Of a DNA stretch of 38,593 nt, positions 31,789 through 38,593 are shown one piece after another (within the stretch, counting starts at the first letter, position 1; each line of letters opens with the position of its first letter). The notes beneath the pieces are model-generated. The model had not been told where the DNA came from, ran no database searches, and was given only the letters and a program-made list of their open reading frames with translations. This DNA is from Acidobacteriota bacterium. GTDB taxonomy: Bacteria; Acidobacteriota; Thermoanaerobaculia; Gp7-AA8. A program made the position numbers and the translations under genes. The stretch lies in contig QHVT01000014.1 of NCBI GenBank assembly GCA_003223645.1, forward strand, positions 102,264 through 140,856, given 5' to 3'.

Positions 31789-32807
31789 TCCGCGAAGTAC
31801 CCCTTTCGCGCGCTCACGATCTCGATGCCTCTCGCACGCGGTTTCACGTCGATCGTGCGCCAGCCGCGCTGCGTGCCGCCGCTTTGGTAGACGACGAGGT
31901 AGCGGCTGTTGATGTCGCTCAAGATGCGCGTCAGTTCGCGCGAGACATTTTCTTTCGACGCGCCGACGACGGCGCCGCCGGTGTTCGATGCCGCGCGGTC
32001 GAGGAACTTCGTATGCGCGTTGCCGAGGACGATCGCGTGCACGATCGTCTTCGTGTTGCTGATTTTTCGCAGCGCGGCCTCGTCGCTCAGCTCACTGTTG
32101 CGGTCGCCGCCGTCGGTGATCACGATCGCGTACGTTCGCGCGTTCGATGCCACCGACGCAACCGCATCGCGCAGCGACGTGCCGCCCGACGTGTGGGGCC
32201 GGCTTTCCAGCCGGCCCGAGTGAGGGATCGCCTCCGCCTTCGACACGATGTGATTGAAGAACGTGATCGACGCCGTGTCGCCCTTGCGCAGCAACGCTCG
32301 CGCGTCTTCGACGGCGCGCAGCGCCGCGTCGAGCTTGCCGTCGCCCATCGAGAGCGAGCGGTCGACGACGAACGCGAAGTGCGCGGGAGGACGCTCCTGC
32401 TTCACCTCGCGAATCGTTTGCTCGACGCCGTTCTCGCGCACGCGCAGATCTGCTGCGCGAAGCGCTCGCGAGGCTCGAACGCGCAGCGGCACTTCGACGA
32501 CGTCGACGTTGAGTACGTCGCTGACGCTCGTCATCACCGACGCGCTCTCGCTGGTCTTATAGCCGTTCGACCATACCTTCGCGGTGATCGTGCGCGGCGC
32601 GAGCGTCGTGCCGAAATCGTAGGCGATGCGGTACGGCGGCTTGCGCGCGACGCCGGCGAGGACGCCGTCGACGAAGAAGTCGACACGGTCGACGTGCGCG
32701 GTCGTGGTCGTCACTTCGATCGCCTGCACGCCGACGGCCTGCGAGCCGGGGAGCGACGACACGAACGTCAGCGCGGCCAGAACGAGAAGCGTCTGCACGC
32801 CCGTCAA
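31785..32807 (-). CDS. Secreted VWFA-domain protein (acidobacterial type)
   Basis: The 340-residue protein (TTG 32807; GTG 32798 is an equal alternative) has a signal-like N-terminus (VQTLLVLAALTFVSSLPGSQ), an Ig-like region (RVDFFVDGVLAGVARKPPYR) and a VWA domain with a complete metal site: Asp149, Ser151 and Ser153 in FVVDRSLSMGDG, Thr210 in SGGTSLRDAV and Asp232 in IVITDGGDRNS. The ending YLVVYQSGG...GWRTIDVKPR is typical of the VWFA-related acidobacterial family (TIGR03436). Residues about 197-204 come from a short palindrome. It starts 24 bases after the LytTR regulator and overlaps the TPR gene. A metal-dependent adhesion or assembly role is likely. Confidence 0.85.
   Translation of the reverse strand: MTGVQTLLVLAALTFVSSLPGSQAVGVQAIEVTTTTAHVDRVDFFVDGVLAGVARKPPYRIAYDFGTTLAPRTITAKVWSNGYKTSESASVMTSVSDVLNVDVVEVPLRVRASRALRAADLRVRENGVEQTIREVKQERPPAHFAFVVDRSLSMGDGKLDAALRAVEDARALLRKGDTASITFFNHIVSKAEAIPHSGRLESRPHTSGGTSLRDAVASVASNARTYAIVITDGGDRNSELSDEAALRKISNTKTIVHAIVLGNAHTKFLDRAASNTGGAVVGASKENVSRELTRILSDINSRYLVVYQSGGTQRGWRTIDVKPRARGIEIVSARKGYFAE
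32196..32217. repeat. Short GGGCCGGCT palindrome in the VWA gene
   Basis: GGGCCGGCT and AGCCGGCCC form a perfect 9-base-pair stem around TTCC. It is read on the minus strand as SGRLESRP, directly before the metal-site Thr segment HTSGGTS. Confidence 0.7.
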
Positions 32808-32831
32808 AACGAGATGCGGCCCGGACCTTAT

Positions 32832-33539
32832 TCACGCGCCGCGCAGTCTGCGCTCGAACTCGCTTCGTCGCGCGCGGCTGAGACGCAGCTTCGTGCCATC
32901 GTGGAGGATGAGCACGGAGTCACCGCGAAACAGCGGATGCATCTCCTTCACGCGGTCGACGTTCACTATCGCGGAGCGATGCACGCGTACGAAGCGATCG
33001 GGATCAAGATCGGTTTCGATCTCAGCCATGCTGCGCCGCAGCAGGTGCGTCTTTCCGGCCGCGTGCAGCGACACGTAGTAATCGGCCGCTTCGATCCAGT
33101 CGATGTCCTCGGTCCTGATGAACAGCACCTTCTCGCCGTTGCGCACGAGAAATCGCGCCACACGCTCGCGCGGCGTCTCGCGTTTCCGCGCGTGCTCTTT
33201 CGCGCGCAGGAGTGCGGCGAAGAAGCGCCGGTCGTCGAACGGTTTCACGAGATAGTCGAGCGCGTGCACGTCGAACGCGCGCAGCGCGTGCTCGTCGTAC
33301 GCGGTGACGAAGATGACGGCCGGCACGGCATTCAATCCGACCTGTTCGATGACCTGGAAGCCGTCGACCTCCGGCATCTGGATGTCGAGAAACAAAATGT
33401 CCGGCTGTTCGCGACGGATCATTTCCGCGGCGTCGATGCCGCTGCATTCGCCGGCGACCGTCAGCTCCGGATCTTCGGCCACGAGTCCGCGGATCGCGCT
33501 GCGCGCGAGCGGCTCGTCGTCGACGATCACGACTTTCAT
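32832..33539 (-). CDS. LytTR-family response regulator
   Basis: The 235-residue protein has a receiver domain (VVIVDDEPLARSAIRGLVAE; phosphoacceptor Asp52 in LFLDIQMPEVDGF; Lys99 in YLVKPFDDRRFF) and a LytTR DNA-binding domain from about 135 (IRTEDIDWIEAADYYVSLHA, then HLLRRSMAEIETDLDPDRFV, RVHRSAIVNVDRVKEMHPLF). The ATG overlaps the kinase stop (ATGA at 33536-33539). LytTR regulators bind paired imperfect direct repeats; I did not find a convincing pair in the window. The downstream six genes are candidates for its regulon because they continue the same strand after 24 bases. Confidence 0.94.
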   Translation of the reverse strand: MKVVIVDDEPLARSAIRGLVAEDPELTVAGECSGIDAAEMIRREQPDILFLDIQMPEVDGFQVIEQVGLNAVPAVIFVTAYDEHALRAFDVHALDYLVKPFDDRRFFAALLRAKEHARKRETPRERVARFLVRNGEKVLFIRTEDIDWIEAADYYVSLHAAGKTHLLRRSMAEIETDLDPDRFVRVHRSAIVNVDRVKEMHPLFRGDSVLILHDGTKLRLSRARRSEFERRLRGA

Positions 33540-34570
33540 GCGACTTCGCTCCACGGAATCGTGATCTCGGCGAGCACGCCGTCGTCCGCGTCGCGGAGCT
33601 CGAACCGGTACGCGCTCGCATACAACTGCCGCAGCCGCTCCTCGGTGTTCCGCAACCCGATGCCTTGCTTCTCGCGCTTCAGCGTCCCGGTGTTGAACAT
33701 CTCGATGTGCAGCGACGAGCTCTCGCGATACGCGCGCACTTCGATGCGTCCCGCGGCCGCGGACATCGCGACGCCGTGACGGATGGCGTTCTCGGCGAGT
33801 GGCTGCAGGATCAGCATCGGCACCGCGCCGCGGCGCGCGTTCTCGTCGACGTCGATCTTCACGTTGAGGCGATCGGGGAATCGCACGCGCTGGATGTTCA
33901 GGTAGCGCCGCAGCATCGACATCTCCTGCTCCAGCGGCACGCGCTGATCGCCGGCGTGATCGAGCGTGTAGCGCAACAGGTCCGACAGTCCGGCGATCAC
34001 TTCGACCGCTTCGCTGTTCTTTTGCGCCCGCACGAGCGCGCTGATGGCGTTGAGCGTGTTGAAGAGGAAGTGCGGCTGCAACTGCAGTTCGAGCACGTGC
34101 AGGCGCGCGGACGCGAGCGACTGTTCGAGACGCGCCGCGCGCGACTGCAATTCCAGCATCTGCGCGACTGCGATCACCGCGAGATAGATCATGATCTCGA
34201 AGGGGAACCGCACGAGGATTGCCTGCGTGAAATACGGTCCGAAGCGCGTCTCGGTCATCGCGTCGTAGGGATGGATCAGAATCGTGATCGTCACCCACAA
34301 CGCGATGTGCGCCGGAATGAGCGCCAGCATCGCCGCGACGTGCAGCGAGAGCGCGCGGCCGCGGACCGGGAAGAGCGGAACGCGCTGCGTGAACCGGAAC
34401 AGCAGCGGCGTGAGCACCGCCCAGAACGTCCACACCGACAGCTGGTACGCGATGATTCGGACGAGCGAGTGGCCGTGCGCGATCATCGCCAGGTAGGTCT
34501 GGGTCGCGAGCACGAGCGCCAGCAGGCCCCAGGCTGTGGCGATCGGAATCCAGGCGCGTCTCTCCGTCAT
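33536..34570 (-). CDS. LytS/YehU-type sensor histidine kinase
   Basis: The 344-residue protein has about four membrane helices in the first 140 residues (ATAWGLLALVLATQTYLAMI, VWTFWAVLTPLLFRF, LHVAAMLALIPAHIALWVTI, FEIMIYLAVIAVAQML), then a His_kinase domain with the phosphorylated His167 in ELQLQPHFLFNTLNAIS, and an ATPase domain (ILQPLAENAIRHGVAM, GIGLRNTEERLRQLY). No separate sensor domain is seen, so the signal is probably sensed in or near the membrane. It is the first gene of the long minus-strand run; the promoter should be in the 163 bases shared with the divergent DJ-1-like gene. Confidence 0.93.
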   Translation of the reverse strand: MTERRAWIPIATAWGLLALVLATQTYLAMIAHGHSLVRIIAYQLSVWTFWAVLTPLLFRFTQRVPLFPVRGRALSLHVAAMLALIPAHIALWVTITILIHPYDAMTETRFGPYFTQAILVRFPFEIMIYLAVIAVAQMLELQSRAARLEQSLASARLHVLELQLQPHFLFNTLNAISALVRAQKNSEAVEVIAGLSDLLRYTLDHAGDQRVPLEQEMSMLRRYLNIQRVRFPDRLNVKIDVDENARRGAVPMLILQPLAENAIRHGVAMSAAAGRIEVRAYRESSSLHIEMFNTGTLKREKQGIGLRNTEERLRQLYASAYRFELRDADDGVLAEITIPWSEVA

Positions 34571-34733
34571 CGCCGCCTAGTGTGCCTCAGTCGCGCGGGG
34601 ACGGGCGCGCGATGCAGCGAATGGAGCATTTGGCGCGGTGAATCGCCCGTTCGCTGCACGTTTCGCGCAGTTCGCTGACTTGCGCTCCGCTTCCCGCCGC
34701 CGCGCGCGTAATTTTCACGCCGGAGGCTTCGAC

Positions 34734-35825
34734 ATGAAACGAATCATCATCACCACCATGCTGCTCCTGCTGGCCGCGATGCCGGCGCTGGCCGCCGGCT
34801 ACACGAAGAACGTCGCCATCGTGATCTACCAGGGCGTCGAGATCCTCGACTTCGCCGGACCGGCGGAAGTGTTCTCGTCCGCGTCCTTCAACGGCGCGAA
34901 CGGAAACGAGCGCGCGTTCAACGTCTACACCGTCTCGAAAACGAAGGCGCCAATCGTCAGCCAGGGCTTCATCGACGTCACGCCCGACTATTCGATCGCC
35001 GACGCGCCGAAGCCGGACATCATCGTGCTGCCCGGCGGCGCCTCGAACAACGTCATCAGCGATGCGGAGTGGATGGAGTGGGTGAAGACGTCCGCGGAAG
35101 GAGCGGACAACATTCTCACCGTCTGCACCGGCGCGTTCATCGCCGGCAAGCTCGGATATCTCGACGGGCTCGACGTGACGACGTTCTACAATGCGATTCC
35201 CGGACTCGCGGAAGAGTTTCCGAAGGCGCGCGTGCAGCCGGGACGCCGCTTCATCGACAACGGCAAGATCATCACGACCGCGGGCGTGTCCGCCGGCATT
35301 GACGGCTCGCTGCATCTCGTCGCGCGCACCCTCGGACGCTACGTCGCCGATCGCACCGCCGAATACATGGAGTACGCGTGGTCGCCGCAGTCGTACACGT
35401 CGTCGAAGTACGCGCAGCTCAATCCACGTCTCGACGCACACGGAAAGCGCATGCAGGAAGCGACGATCGCGAATCACGGCGGCGACGTCGACGGCGCGGT
35501 CGCCATCTATCGCGAGCTGATCGCGAAAGACAAAGCCGACGCGCAGGCCTGGCTGAGCCTCGGACTCACCACGCTCGCCGCAAAGCGCTACCCCGACGCG
35601 ATCGCCGCGCTCACGCAGGCCGCGAGCGCGGAGGCGATCAGGGGACGCGCGTACTACAACCTCGCATGTGCCTACGCGCTGACGGGCGAGAAGGAGAAGG
35701 CGATCGAAGCCGTCGGACGCGCGATCGACGCCGGCTTCCGAAGCAAAGGAAACTTCGAAGGCGATCCCGATTTGAAGTCGATTCGCGAGGACGGACGCTT
35801 CCGGCAGTTGATGGCGAGCCTGTAA
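34734..35825 (+). CDS. Secreted DJ-1/PfpI-like protein fused to TPR repeats
   Basis: The 363-residue product starts at ATG 34734 (GGAGG eight bases upstream) with a signal peptide (KRIIITTMLLLLAAMPALAA). Residues about 24-215 are a GATase1/DJ-1-PfpI domain: VAIVIYQGVEILDFAGPAEV, IIVLPGGASNNV, the nucleophile elbow ILTVCTGAFIAGK (Cys) and TTAGVSAGIDGSLHLV, as in AraC-type ligand domains and isonitrile-hydratase-like proteins. Residues about 240-363 form TPR-like helices (AQAWLSLGLTTLAAKRYPDA, AYYNLACAYALTGEKEKAIE). This fusion and its export are unusual for the family. It is divergent from the histidine kinase. Substrate or ligand is unknown. Confidence 0.85.
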   Translation: MKRIIITTMLLLLAAMPALAAGYTKNVAIVIYQGVEILDFAGPAEVFSSASFNGANGNERAFNVYTVSKTKAPIVSQGFIDVTPDYSIADAPKPDIIVLPGGASNNVISDAEWMEWVKTSAEGADNILTVCTGAFIAGKLGYLDGLDVTTFYNAIPGLAEEFPKARVQPGRRFIDNGKIITTAGVSAGIDGSLHLVARTLGRYVADRTAEYMEYAWSPQSYTSSKYAQLNPRLDAHGKRMQEATIANHGGDVDGAVAIYRELIAKDKADAQAWLSLGLTTLAAKRYPDAIAALTQAASAEAIRGRAYYNLACAYALTGEKEKAIEAVGRAIDAGFRSKGNFEGDPDLKSIREDGRFRQLMASL

Positions 35826-35831
35826 TCGCGT

Positions 35832-35890
35832 CCGAGGAGCGCGGGCATGCCCACCTCCCGGGGCGGGCGCGGGACGCCCGCGCTCCTCGG
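35832..35890. repeat. GGAGCGCGGGC palindromic element between the DJ-1-like and kinase genes
   Basis: CCGAGGAGCGCGGGC at the left end is the inverse of GCCCGCGCTCCTCGG at the right end (35876-35890), with a GC-rich imperfectly paired middle. The right arm word also occurs at 1849-1870. It lies seven bases after the stop of the DJ-1-like gene and could work as a terminator; no T-tract. Confidence 0.8.
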
Positions 35891-35940
35891 CGTTCCGAAT
35901 GACACGTTGATTCGCGGAGCCGTTACCATGGTCTCCGCGC

Positions 35941-37524
35941 ATGCTTCAACCGGACGCACCTCTCGGCAGTTATCGGCTTATCGCCAAGATCGGCGCGGGC
36001 GGGATGGGGGAGGTGTGGAAGGCGGAAGACACGCGCCTCGGCCGCACGGTCGCGATCAAGATTCTGCCGCAGGCCGTCGCGGCGGACGCGCAGTCGATCG
36101 CGCGGATGAAACGCGAGGCGCGCACCGCGGCGCAGCTGTATCACCCGAACATCGCCACGATCCACGCGTTCGAAGAGGCGGACGACCGCATCTTCATCGT
36201 GATGGAGTACGTCGAAGGCGAGCCGCTGACGGCTCTGATTCGACGCGGACCGATTGCCGAAGCGGATGTTTGCCGGATCGGGCGAAGCGTGGCGGATGCG
36301 CTGGCGGAGGCGCACGAGAAAGGCATCGTGCACCGCGACATCAAGCCGGACAACATTATGGTCAACGGTCCGCGCGTGAAAGTGCTCGACTTCGGCATCG
36401 CGAAACAGATCGAGCCGCACGGCGTGAGCGCGAACGATCCGACGACCGTGCTCACGCAGCAGGGGATGATCATCGGCACGGTCTTCTACATGTCGCCCGA
36501 GCAGGCGCTCGGCAAGCAGCTCGACCGCCGCAGCGACATCTTCTCCCTCGGCGCGGTGATGTACGAAGCCGTGTCGGGACGCCGTCCGTTTCACGGCGAC
36601 ACCGCGACCGACACGATCACGCGCATCGTCCGCGACGAAGCGCCGCTGCCGCAGAGCGTCTCGCACGGACTCGCGTCGATCATCTCGCGCTGCCTGCGCA
36701 AAGAACGCGCGGACCGCTTCGCGTCGGCGCGCGAGCTCGCGTCCGCACTCGAGGCGCAGCTTGCCGTCGCGCCGACCGCGCCGTTCACCAAGCCGGCCGC
36801 GCCGTCATCGCCTGCAGCTCCGACGGTGATCACCGGCGCGCATCCGCAACCGACATCGCACAAATGGATGTGGGTCGCGCTCGTCGCGCTGCTCATCATC
36901 GTCGCGGGACTGTCGGCGATCGTGATCTCGCAACAGCGCAAGAACGCAGAGCCGATCGCTGTTCCGCAAGTCACGAGCGCACCTCCGACAGCGACGACGG
37001 TCACCGAGCCGCCGCCATCGACCACGACGCAGACGGTGACGGCGCCATTGGTCATCGAAGAACAAAAGCCGACTCCCGTTCCGACGACGACCACGGTTGC
37101 GCCTCCGGCTCCCGCACCTCCTCCCGCGCGCACCGCCGACGACGACTACAAAGAAGGCATCGACCATCTCCTCGAACGCCAGCTCGCGCTCGCGCGCACG
37201 TCGTTCCAATCAGCGATCGCAAAAGATCCGCATTCCGCGCGTGCGCACTTTCGCCTCGGCGAGATGGCGATATTCGAGCGCGATCCGGTCACGGCGCGGA
37301 GCGAGTTGGAAGCGGCGATCACCGACGGCGATCGTCTCGAGCCGCGCGAGCGCATCCTCACCGACGCGGCGCTCGCGTATCTCGACGGCGATCGCGCACG
37401 CGCGCTCGAGTTGATCCGCGAGCTGCCCGGCGATCCCGACGTGATGCGCTTCCGGCAGCTGATCCACGAGCTGCGCGAATCGCAGAGACCGCCATTCCGG
37501 CCGCGCCGTCTGCGTCCGCATTAG
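35941..37524 (+). CDS. PknB-type Ser/Thr protein kinase with membrane anchor and TPR tail
   Basis: The 527-residue protein has a full kinase domain: glycine loop IGAGGMGEVWKAED, Lys40 in VAIKILP, Glu58, catalytic Asp132 in HRDIKPDN, DFG at 149-151, and FYMSPEQALGKQLDRRSDIF. A membrane helix at about 309-330 (WVALVALLIIVAGLSAIVIS) is followed by a Thr/Pro-rich stalk and TPR-like helices (YKEGIDHLLERQLALARTSF, AHFRLGEMAIFERDPVTARS) outside the membrane. This layout is common in acidobacteria. No PASTA repeats are present. The TPR end may bind a protein signal. A Crp/Fnr gene follows after 31 bases. Confidence 0.94.
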   Translation: MLQPDAPLGSYRLIAKIGAGGMGEVWKAEDTRLGRTVAIKILPQAVAADAQSIARMKREARTAAQLYHPNIATIHAFEEADDRIFIVMEYVEGEPLTALIRRGPIAEADVCRIGRSVADALAEAHEKGIVHRDIKPDNIMVNGPRVKVLDFGIAKQIEPHGVSANDPTTVLTQQGMIIGTVFYMSPEQALGKQLDRRSDIFSLGAVMYEAVSGRRPFHGDTATDTITRIVRDEAPLPQSVSHGLASIISRCLRKERADRFASARELASALEAQLAVAPTAPFTKPAAPSSPAAPTVITGAHPQPTSHKWMWVALVALLIIVAGLSAIVISQQRKNAEPIAVPQVTSAPPTATTVTEPPPSTTTQTVTAPLVIEEQKPTPVPTTTTVAPPAPAPPPARTADDDYKEGIDHLLERQLALARTSFQSAIAKDPHSARAHFRLGEMAIFERDPVTARSELEAAITDGDRLEPRERILTDAALAYLDGDRARALELIRELPGDPDVMRFRQLIHELRESQRPPFRPRRLRPH

Positions 37525-37528
37525 TTGT

Positions 37529-37534
37529 TATACT
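37529..37534 (+). promoter_or_regulatory. Candidate -10 element before the crp/fnr-family gene
   Basis: TATACT stands out in an otherwise GC-rich gap, 21 bases before ATG 37556, so a short leader is expected. No convincing -35 hexamer is visible at the usual spacing. It suggests the regulator can be expressed separately from the kinase. Confidence 0.35.
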
Positions 37535-37555
37535 GAATTCGTCCGAGCCCCTACT

Positions 37556-38281
37556 ATGAGCCGATATGGAATCGAAGTCTGCAACGACTGCAAAGCGTGT
37601 CAGTGGCGAAATGACGATTTCTTCTGCCAGTTCGATCCCGAGACGCTGAAGGCTTTCGACTCCGTCACCTTCACCAACGTCTATCCCGACAACGCCGTGC
37701 TGTACGCCGAAGGCGAAAAGCCGCAGGGCCTCTTCATTCTCTGCTACGGACAGGTGAAGCTCACCATCTCCGCGTCGGGAAGCGGCAAGACGCTCATCAA
37801 GCGCATCGTCAGCGCCGGCGAAGTCCTCGGCCTCTCCAGCGTCCTCTCCGGCAATCCGTACAAGGTGACGTGCGAGACCGTGCGGCCGTCGCAGTTGAAG
37901 TTCGTCAAGCGCGACGACTTTCTGCGCTTTTACGCCGAACATCGCGAAGTCTCGTTCAACATCGCGCGGCAGCTGATCGAAGAGTGCGAGTCCGACGCCG
38001 ACCAGATCCGCGCCCTCGGTCTCGCCAACTCCGCCGCCGAACGCCTCGCGCAGCTGCTCCTGACGTGGTGCGAAGAATCGGGAAGCCCGTCCGCGAGCGG
38101 CATGCGCTTCCCCGTCATGATGACCCACGAGGAAATCTCGCAGCTCATCGGCACCTCGCGCGAGACGGTCACTCGTCTCCTTAAACGCTTCAGAGATCAG
38201 AAGATCCTGACCGTCCGGCGATCCTCGATGACCCTTCACAAGAAGGACGATCTCGAGGATTTGATCATGGATGTGGGCTGA
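37556..38281 (+). CDS. Crp/Fnr-family regulator with N-terminal cysteine cluster
   Basis: The 241-residue protein has a cyclic-nucleotide-binding-like domain (AVLYAEGEKPQGLFILCYGQ, VKLTISASGSGKTLIKRIVS, AGEVLGLSSVLSG) and a Crp-type winged helix (MTHEEISQLIGTSRETVTRL). Before them sit Cys9, Cys12, Cys15 and Cys24 (VCNDCKACQWRNDDFFC), spaced unlike E. coli FNR (Cys20, 23, 29 and 122) but suited to an iron-sulfur cluster or zinc. A redox or oxygen-sensing role is an inference. The RExxTR-type recognition helix resembles that of FNR/CRP. Adjacent kinase may be functionally linked. Confidence 0.92.
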   Translation: MSRYGIEVCNDCKACQWRNDDFFCQFDPETLKAFDSVTFTNVYPDNAVLYAEGEKPQGLFILCYGQVKLTISASGSGKTLIKRIVSAGEVLGLSSVLSGNPYKVTCETVRPSQLKFVKRDDFLRFYAEHREVSFNIARQLIEECESDADQIRALGLANSAAERLAQLLLTWCEESGSPSASGMRFPVMMTHEEISQLIGTSRETVTRLLKRFRDQKILTVRRSSMTLHKKDDLEDLIMDVG

Positions 38282-38593
38282 GGCCCCCCGCCCGTCATGG
38301 GCGGCCTTTGCGCGCACTGCACAGGAATGCAGAAGGCAGAATGCAGGCACCACCGGCGGCTGACGACCACCGTTGACCAAACGGGAGTTGCGAGGGCGGG
38401 CCAGTCTGCGATACCTCTGGCGTTGCTTGAAGACGCGTAGAGGTCGTTTTTTCTGTGGAGGTTTGAACCCCGCAATGCAGGCTGACCCGCGCCGTATAGA
38501 GGTACCACCTTTTGTCGCTCCGCGCCACTGGCCGGAAGCACGCGCAGCAGAATCTGAAGCTGACCTGCGGCGTACGCGTCCTCAAGACATTCA
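38282..38593. other. Non-coding 312-bp end region
   Basis: No convincing gene, tRNA or rRNA is seen. A short hairpin (CCGCCC GTCAT GGGCGG at 38288-38304) followed by CCTTTG lies just after the crp/fnr stop and may be its terminator. A GCAGAAGGCAGAATGCAGGC stretch near 38329 is repetitive. The minus-strand open frames here have no ribosome site or recognisable protein. The region may be the upstream part of a gene or element outside the window. Confidence 0.4.

Noticed and set aside
38236-38585. Minus-strand open frames at the window end
   Set aside because: They overlap the crp/fnr 3' end or start without a ribosome site, and the translations are Ser/Arg-rich and unrecognisable.
38282-38593. 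tRNA or rRNA start in the last 312 bases
   Set aside because: No cloverleaf with a plausible anticodon arm and no recognisable rRNA segment was found.

Overview
The window is GC-rich, densely coding bacterial chromosome with short intergenic gaps and many 4-base ATGA/GTGA gene overlaps. Gene content suggests a Gram-negative Acidobacteriota-like organism, possibly near Thermoanaerobaculia. Support comes from the acidobacterial-type VWFA protein, the PknB-type kinase with a membrane anchor and TPR tail, secreted FNP-type beta-sandwich proteins, a TonB-type protein and an outer-membrane-type lipoprotein. The taxon is an inference from family content, not from a marker gene. No rRNA, tRNA, CRISPR array, transposase or phage gene was seen.

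Layout. 1-3.9 kb: 3' end of a lipoprotein gene, ispE, a secreted protein, a thioesterase-TetR pair and a secreted isoaspartyl peptidase. 3.9-8.3 kb: a large metallopeptidase/beta-propeller protein coupled to a DUF1835 protein and an alpha/beta hydrolase. 8.4-12.5 kb: recO, then a SirB1-like gene, a fused aroD-aroE gene and trpE, forming a shikimate-to-anthranilate operon. 12.5-16.6 kb: DUF4230 membrane protein, purC, a secreted protein and an aminotransferase with a duplicated start region. 16.7-19.3 kb (minus strand): DUF465, pssA, an aspartate-semialdehyde-dehydrogenase paralogue lacking catalytic residues, and bcp. 19.4-22.7 kb: GT39 glycosyltransferase, PAP2 phosphatase, a small CxxC protein and a shortened Uma2 protein. 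22.7-27.3 kb: smc and a divergent serine hydrolase.

27.4-34.6 kb (minus strand): a continuous run of eight genes, namely a LytS-type histidine kinase, LytTR regulator, VWA protein, TPR protein, beta-propeller protein, zinc-ribbon/TonB protein, zinc-ribbon membrane protein and small TPR protein. Seven of the eight overlap or nearly touch their neighbour, so they probably form one unit, perhaps an envelope apparatus under its own two-component control. I do not recognise it as a named system. 34.7-38.3 kb: secreted DJ-1/PfpI-TPR fusion, Ser/Thr kinase and a Crp/Fnr regulator with an N-terminal cysteine cluster. The last 312 bases show no convincing gene.

The most striking feature is a set of dispersed palindromic elements of several sequence families. 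At least eight lie inside genes and keep the reading frame: ispE, the metallopeptidase, aroDE, GT39, the propeller protein, the TPR protein (two) and the VWA protein. One family (60, 60 and 63 bases) occurs three times in unrelated genes, always read as GVVRASG...GAPE(A/T)RTT, at a domain linker, a membrane loop and a propeller loop. Another element supplies the last residues and stop codons of two convergent genes. They resemble, in concept, REP/RAYT or Rickettsia palindromic elements.
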